DNA of 64,000 bases from UBA1046 sp012511325 (lineage in GTDB: Bacteria > Bacillota > Clostridia > Saccharofermentanales > DTU023), in the NCBI GenBank assembly GCA_050951925.1, contig JBMNJZ010000001.1:372001-436000 (forward strand), written 5' to 3'. Below the pieces are notes generated by a model, which saw only the letters and a program-made list of their open reading frames with translations, did no database searches and was not told where the DNA came from. A program made the translations under genes and the position numbers. Numbering within the stretch: position 1 is the first letter of the stretch; every line of letters starts with the position of its first letter. This document shows, one piece after another, positions 60,564-64,000 of the stretch.

Positions 60564-63248
60564 ATGGATTTTGAAAAACTGGGCTTGTTCTATCTGGGAC
60601 GCGAAATTGATGCGGCCACAAATGAGAAGACCGATAATCTATTGCTGTACGATGCCAAAGACCTGACCACTCACGCCATGTGCGTGGGTATGACGGGCAG
60701 CGGCAAGACAGGTCTTTGTGTCGGCTTGCTGGAAGAGGCGGCGATGGACCGAATTCCGGCGATTGTGGTCGATCCCAAAGGCGATATGACGAATCTTCTG
60801 CTCAGCTTCCCTGACATGAAGGCAACGGATTTTGAGCCTTGGGTCAGGACGGAAGAGGCAGAGGCGAAGGGTATTTCTGTGCAGGAATATGCCGCGCGGC
60901 AGGCCGAGACCTGGCGCTCGGGCCTGGCGGGCTGGGGCATTGCGCCGGAGCGGATCAGAACTATGCGGGAGACAACAGAGTTTGCGCTCTACACACCCGG
61001 CAGCTCCGCCGGCAAGCCGCTGTCTATTCTGAAGCTGTTAAATGTTCCTGCCCCGCAAGTGGCGGCGGACAATGAACTGATGGCCGAACAGGTATCGGGC
61101 ACAGCCTCCGGCCTCTTGAGCTTGATCGGAATTGAGGCCGATCCTTTGCAGTCCAGAGAGCATATCCTGATTGCCAATATCTTGCATCAGAGCTGGGAAC
61201 AGCGGCAACAGCCGGATCTGCCCCAGCTGATCGCCGCCATTCAAAATCCGTCCTTCTCGCGCGTAGGAATTATGGAGCTGGAGGATTTCTTCCCGCAAAA
61301 AGAGCGCTTCGCTTTAGCTTTGCGCTTTAATAATCTCCTGGCGTCGCCGCAATTTTCCGGTTGGCTGGAGGGCGAAAGCTTAGATATTGACAATCTGCTC
61401 TATACAGAGGCCGGCAAACCGAAAATATCTATCCTCTCGATCTCTCACCTCAACGATAATGAGCGGATGTTCTTCGTTTCTTTGCTGCTGAATCAGCTGG
61501 TGAGCTGGATGCGAGCTCAGCCCGGTACTTCCAGTCTGAGAGCGCTGTTCTATATGGATGAGATCTTTGGTTATTTCCCTCCCGTTGCCAATCCGCCTTC
61601 CAAGCAGCCTTTGCTGACTTTGCTGAAGCAAGCCAGAGCCTATGGCCTGGGTATAGTGCTGACGACACAAAATCCGGTAGATCTGGATTATAAGGCATTG
61701 GCCAATATAGGCACCTGGTTTATCGGCCGCCTGCAGACTGAGCGCGACAAAGCCAGACTGCTGGACGGACTGGAGGGCGCGGCGGTTGCTTCCGGTTCCG
61801 CTTTCGACAGGCGCAGCATGGATGCACTGCTGTCCGGCCTGGGGAAGCGCAGATTCCTGATGAATAATGTGCACGAGGCTGAACCTGTTCTCTTTGAGAC
61901 CCGTTGGACCATGTCTTATCTGGCCGGTCCCCTGCTGCGCAACCAGATTCGGGAGCTGACCGCCGGCAGAGATACCGAAGGCGGTACAGGCACCGCAGTA
62001 GGTACAGGCGCGGTAGCCGGTATAGATGCTGCAGCCGGTACAGGTGCTGTAGGTGGTACAGGTGATGTAGGTGGTATAGGCGCTGCATCCGGTACAAGTG
62101 CTGCATCCGGCATAGAGCCGGCAGACAGAGCTATCCCGGCCGCCGCGGCCGCCGCTCCGCTGGCCGCTGTCTCAACCCCGATCGCGGTCTCAACTCCAGC
62201 CCCCGCCCCTGCTCCGCCGGCCGCTGCCACAACCCCCGCCCCACCGGCTGCTGTCTCAACCCTAACCCCTGCCGCGGCTGCGGCAGTTCAGCCGGATCCT
62301 ATACCGACTGTCACGGAGAAAGCTGCGACCGGCGGTTTACTGCTGACCGTCCCTGCTGCTCCTCAGGGCGTTCCCGTCTATTATTACCGGGCGGAAGAAG
62401 AGGTGGTCTTGCAGCCGGCACTGATCGGTCTGGCTGAGATTCATTTTGAAGATAGCAAGAAGGATATTTCCGCCAGCCGCGAAGAGAGCTGGTTCACGCT
62501 CTTGCAGGATGGTCTGGTTACTGTCACTTGGCAGTTGGATGATGATCGGAAAATTCAAGAGCAAGATCTCAAGACCCGGGCGCCCGAGCGGGCAAGCTAT
62601 GTACCGCTGCCGGAAATTGCCCACAAGAAAACGAGCTTCACCCAGTGGGAGCGTGATCTGAAAGATGTGATTTTCCGCCGCAGCAGGCTGGAACTGTTCC
62701 GCAATCCCGGTACAGGACTGGTGTCACAGCCGGAAGAAGACCTGCGCGAGTTCAAAATCCGCCTGGAGCAGGTGCTGAGAGAACAACGAGACGAAGCGGT
62801 TCAGAAACTGCGCGACAAGTACCAGGCTCGCATCATGCGGGCGGAAGAAAAGGTCAGAAAGCAGGAACAGCAGCTGTCACGAAAGGTAGAGCAGGCTGAG
62901 GATGCCAAAAGGCAAACCGCTATTTCAGTCGGGGCGACCATTCTCGGTGCCTTCATGGGTCGCAAGACTCTCTCCACTTCCACTCTGGGCCGGGCGACTA
63001 CAGCTGCCAGAGCCGGCAGCCGCTCGCAGCGACACGGGAGCGATGTGGGCAGAGCAGAGGAAACACTGACTATATATCGGGATGAATTACAAGCTCTGGA
63101 AGCTGAATTAGAGCAGGAAGTCGAACTCCTGCATCAAGAATTTGACCATCAGCACGATGAGATTGAAACCATAGAAATCGCGCCGCGCAAGATGGATATC
63201 CGCCTGCGCGCTTTCGCCCTGGTCTGGCTGCCGGAGGGCATGTTATAA
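60564..63248 (+). CDS. HerA-like ATPase with low-complexity linker and coiled coils
   Basis: 894-residue ATP-binding protein of the HerA/FtsK-like group. Walker A GMTGSGKT (42-49), VVDPKGDMTNLLL, Walker-B-like FYMDEIFGYFPP and the arginine-region TTQNPVDLDYKALANIGTW are present. Residues about 470-590 are a Gly/Thr/Ala then Pro/Ala repeat linker. The C-terminal third has charged coiled coils and ends in IRLRAFALVWLPEGM. Relatives are described as putative DNA translocases or helicases; no nuclease partner is adjacent. ATG 60564 follows GAGGGTG. Confidence 0.85.
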   Translation: MDFEKLGLFYLGREIDAATNEKTDNLLLYDAKDLTTHAMCVGMTGSGKTGLCVGLLEEAAMDRIPAIVVDPKGDMTNLLLSFPDMKATDFEPWVRTEEAEAKGISVQEYAARQAETWRSGLAGWGIAPERIRTMRETTEFALYTPGSSAGKPLSILKLLNVPAPQVAADNELMAEQVSGTASGLLSLIGIEADPLQSREHILIANILHQSWEQRQQPDLPQLIAAIQNPSFSRVGIMELEDFFPQKERFALALRFNNLLASPQFSGWLEGESLDIDNLLYTEAGKPKISILSISHLNDNERMFFVSLLLNQLVSWMRAQPGTSSLRALFYMDEIFGYFPPVANPPSKQPLLTLLKQARAYGLGIVLTTQNPVDLDYKALANIGTWFIGRLQTERDKARLLDGLEGAAVASGSAFDRRSMDALLSGLGKRRFLMNNVHEAEPVLFETRWTMSYLAGPLLRNQIRELTAGRDTEGGTGTAVGTGAVAGIDAAAGTGAVGGTGDVGGIGAASGTSAASGIEPADRAIPAAAAAAPLAAVSTPIAVSTPAPAPAPPAAATTPAPPAAVSTLTPAAAAAVQPDPIPTVTEKAATGGLLLTVPAAPQGVPVYYYRAEEEVVLQPALIGLAEIHFEDSKKDISASREESWFTLLQDGLVTVTWQLDDDRKIQEQDLKTRAPERASYVPLPEIAHKKTSFTQWERDLKDVIFRRSRLELFRNPGTGLVSQPEEDLREFKIRLEQVLREQRDEAVQKLRDKYQARIMRAEEKVRKQEQQLSRKVEQAEDAKRQTAISVGATILGAFMGRKTLSTSTLGRATTAARAGSRSQRHGSDVGRAEETLTIYRDELQALEAELEQEVELLHQEFDHQHDEIETIEIAPRKMDIRLRAFALVWLPEGML
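61980..62115 (+). repeat. Short-period degenerate repeat encoding the Gly/Thr/Ala linker
   Basis: A string of GGTACAGGC/T and GGTATAGGC variants coding GTGxVGGTG-type peptides within the HerA-like gene. Such DNA is prone to slippage and length change between strains. Confidence 0.6.
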
Positions 63249-63366
63249 GCAACAGACAGTACCTGCGCCGGAAGGATTAGAGGGAAAACCAAAACGATTT
63301 AACTTAACTAATAACCAGTTGCGCAACTGGGCTCTGCGCCGGCACGCCGGCAGACTATAGGGGAAA

Positions 63367-64000
63367 TTAGAAATCCAGCAATTCTTCGAGCTTGCGGATC
63401 GTATATTTTGCGTCACCCCGGGGGTGAATGGCTTTCGGATCGTACAGGCAACTGTCCAGACCGAAGTCATTTGCCCCCTTGATATCCGACTCAAGTGAAT
63501 CGCCCACCATCAGTACGGTTGCCGGGTCGGGACTGCCTGCCAGCTTCAGCGCCGCCTCAAAGAATGCCGCCTCAGGCTTATTCGCGCCTACCGCCTCGGA
63601 GACGACAATCCGATGGATATAGGGCATCAGCCCCGAGAGGGCGAAGCGCCGCTTCTGCACGAAGTCAACGCCATTGGTGGCGATGACGATCCGGCTGCGC
63701 TCAGATAGCTGCCGCAGCACATCTTCTACCCCGGGAAAAGCGAAAACCTGATAACTGAGATGAGTCAGAAAAGAGCGATTGGCCAGTTCCGGCGCCAGAT
63801 GCAGTCCGGCTTCCTGAGCGAAAACCCGAAAGCGCCCCGGCAGCAGCTCCTGCTTTTTGATCTTGCCCGCGGCCAGATCGCGCCAGAATCCCCGGTTAAT
63901 GCGGTGAAAACTGGTCAGCAGATCTTCCGTCATCTGATAGCCGAAATCAAATAGCATATGGTCCAAAGCGACTCTCTGACACTGATCAAAATCAAGCAAA
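63367..64000 (-). CDS. HAD-family phosphatase (YjjG/YfnB-like), partial
   Basis: The gene runs off the right end of the window; 211 C-terminal codons are visible and the N-terminal DxD motif lies outside. Motif II IATNGVDFVQKRR, the lysine region EAVGANKPEAAFFEAAL and motif IV MVGDSLESDIKGAN are clear. The helical cap (DLLTSFHRINRGFWRDLAAGKI) matches the YjjG/YfnB group, which dephosphorylates pyrimidine nucleotides and related small phosphates. Exact substrate unknown. It converges with the HerA-like gene across a 118-bp gap without visible features. Confidence 0.88.
   Translation of the reverse strand, partial: LLDFDQCQRVALDHMLFDFGYQMTEDLLTSFHRINRGFWRDLAAGKIKKQELLPGRFRVFAQEAGLHLAPELANRSFLTHLSYQVFAFPGVEDVLRQLSERSRIVIATNGVDFVQKRRFALSGLMPYIHRIVVSEAVGANKPEAAFFEAALKLAGSPDPATVLMVGDSLESDIKGANDFGLDSCLYDPKAIHPRGDAKYTIRKLEELLDF

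Overview
The window looks like a chromosome segment of an anaerobic low-to-mid-GC Bacillota, probably a clostridial lineage (inference). The supporting signs are Feo iron uptake without ferric-iron systems, class III fructose-1,6-bisphosphatase, a Wzz-like/CpsD/CpsB exopolysaccharide phosphoregulatory set, strong AGGAGG-type ribosome sites, orphan DinJ and HicB antitoxins and several AAA/DUF4143 ATPases. GC-rich housekeeping blocks (about 10-25 kb and 53.9-57.3 kb) alternate with AT-rich accessory blocks (1.1-10.1 kb and 27.8-53 kb). No tRNA, rRNA, CRISPR array or intact insertion sequence was recognised.

Layout. 0.16-1.1 kb: glutaminase. 1.3-10.1 kb: an accessory island with three full-length AAA ATPases carrying DUF4143/PD-(D/E)XK-like C-termini (1458, 7149, 8841), an XRE regulator, a broken Bro-type antirepressor, an orphan DinJ antitoxin, a Fic protein lacking its catalytic histidine, and a KilA-N protein broken by a palindrome-associated frameshift. 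10.1-13.4 kb: ferrous iron operon feoA-feoA-feoB plus a Cys-containing FeoB-associated membrane protein with a collagen-like insert, behind a promoter with DtxR-like operators. 13.9-25.5 kb: polysaccharide deacetylase, isochorismatase-like hydrolase, upp, hisS, the larE-larB-larC nickel-pincer cofactor operon, an HtrA protease, a lipoprotein, a DUF2927 membrane protein and a DUF2284 metal-binding protein.

25.6-53.1 kb is one large exopolysaccharide region in two convergent halves meeting near 38.7 kb. The plus half runs from chain-length control and tyrosine kinase/phosphatase through the priming sugar transferase, glycosyltransferases, UDP-ManNAcA synthesis (wecB, wecC-like), a heparinase II/III-like protein and a two-domain oxidoreductase. 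The minus half starts at galE and wbpA-wbpB-wbpD-wbpE (UDP-2,3-diacetamido-glucuronate) and runs through a decayed WbpI-like epimerase and a decayed glycosyltransferase to intact glycosyltransferases, a Wzy-like polymerase, a split asparagine-synthase-like protein, the Wzx flippase and an acyltransferase stub. Gene remnants at 32.7, 37.9, 38.7, 45.9 and 46.4 kb show recent remodelling.

53.4-64 kb: a small zinc-ribbon protein, lpd, fbp, a truncated fourth DUF4143 gene between two 47-bp direct repeats, an MprF-like flippase-domain protein behind a 61-bp tandem repeat, an orphan HicB, a HerA-like ATPase and a HAD phosphatase cut by the window end.

The strongest lead is that each of the four DUF4143 ATPase genes is directly preceded by its own, sequence-unrelated set of short direct repeats. 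The 57.4-58.8 kb copy additionally looks like a single-gene cassette between long direct repeats. This suggests self-recognition or autoregulation by the encoded ATPase/nuclease-like proteins, but it is untested. All calls rest on reading the sequence; no database search was run.
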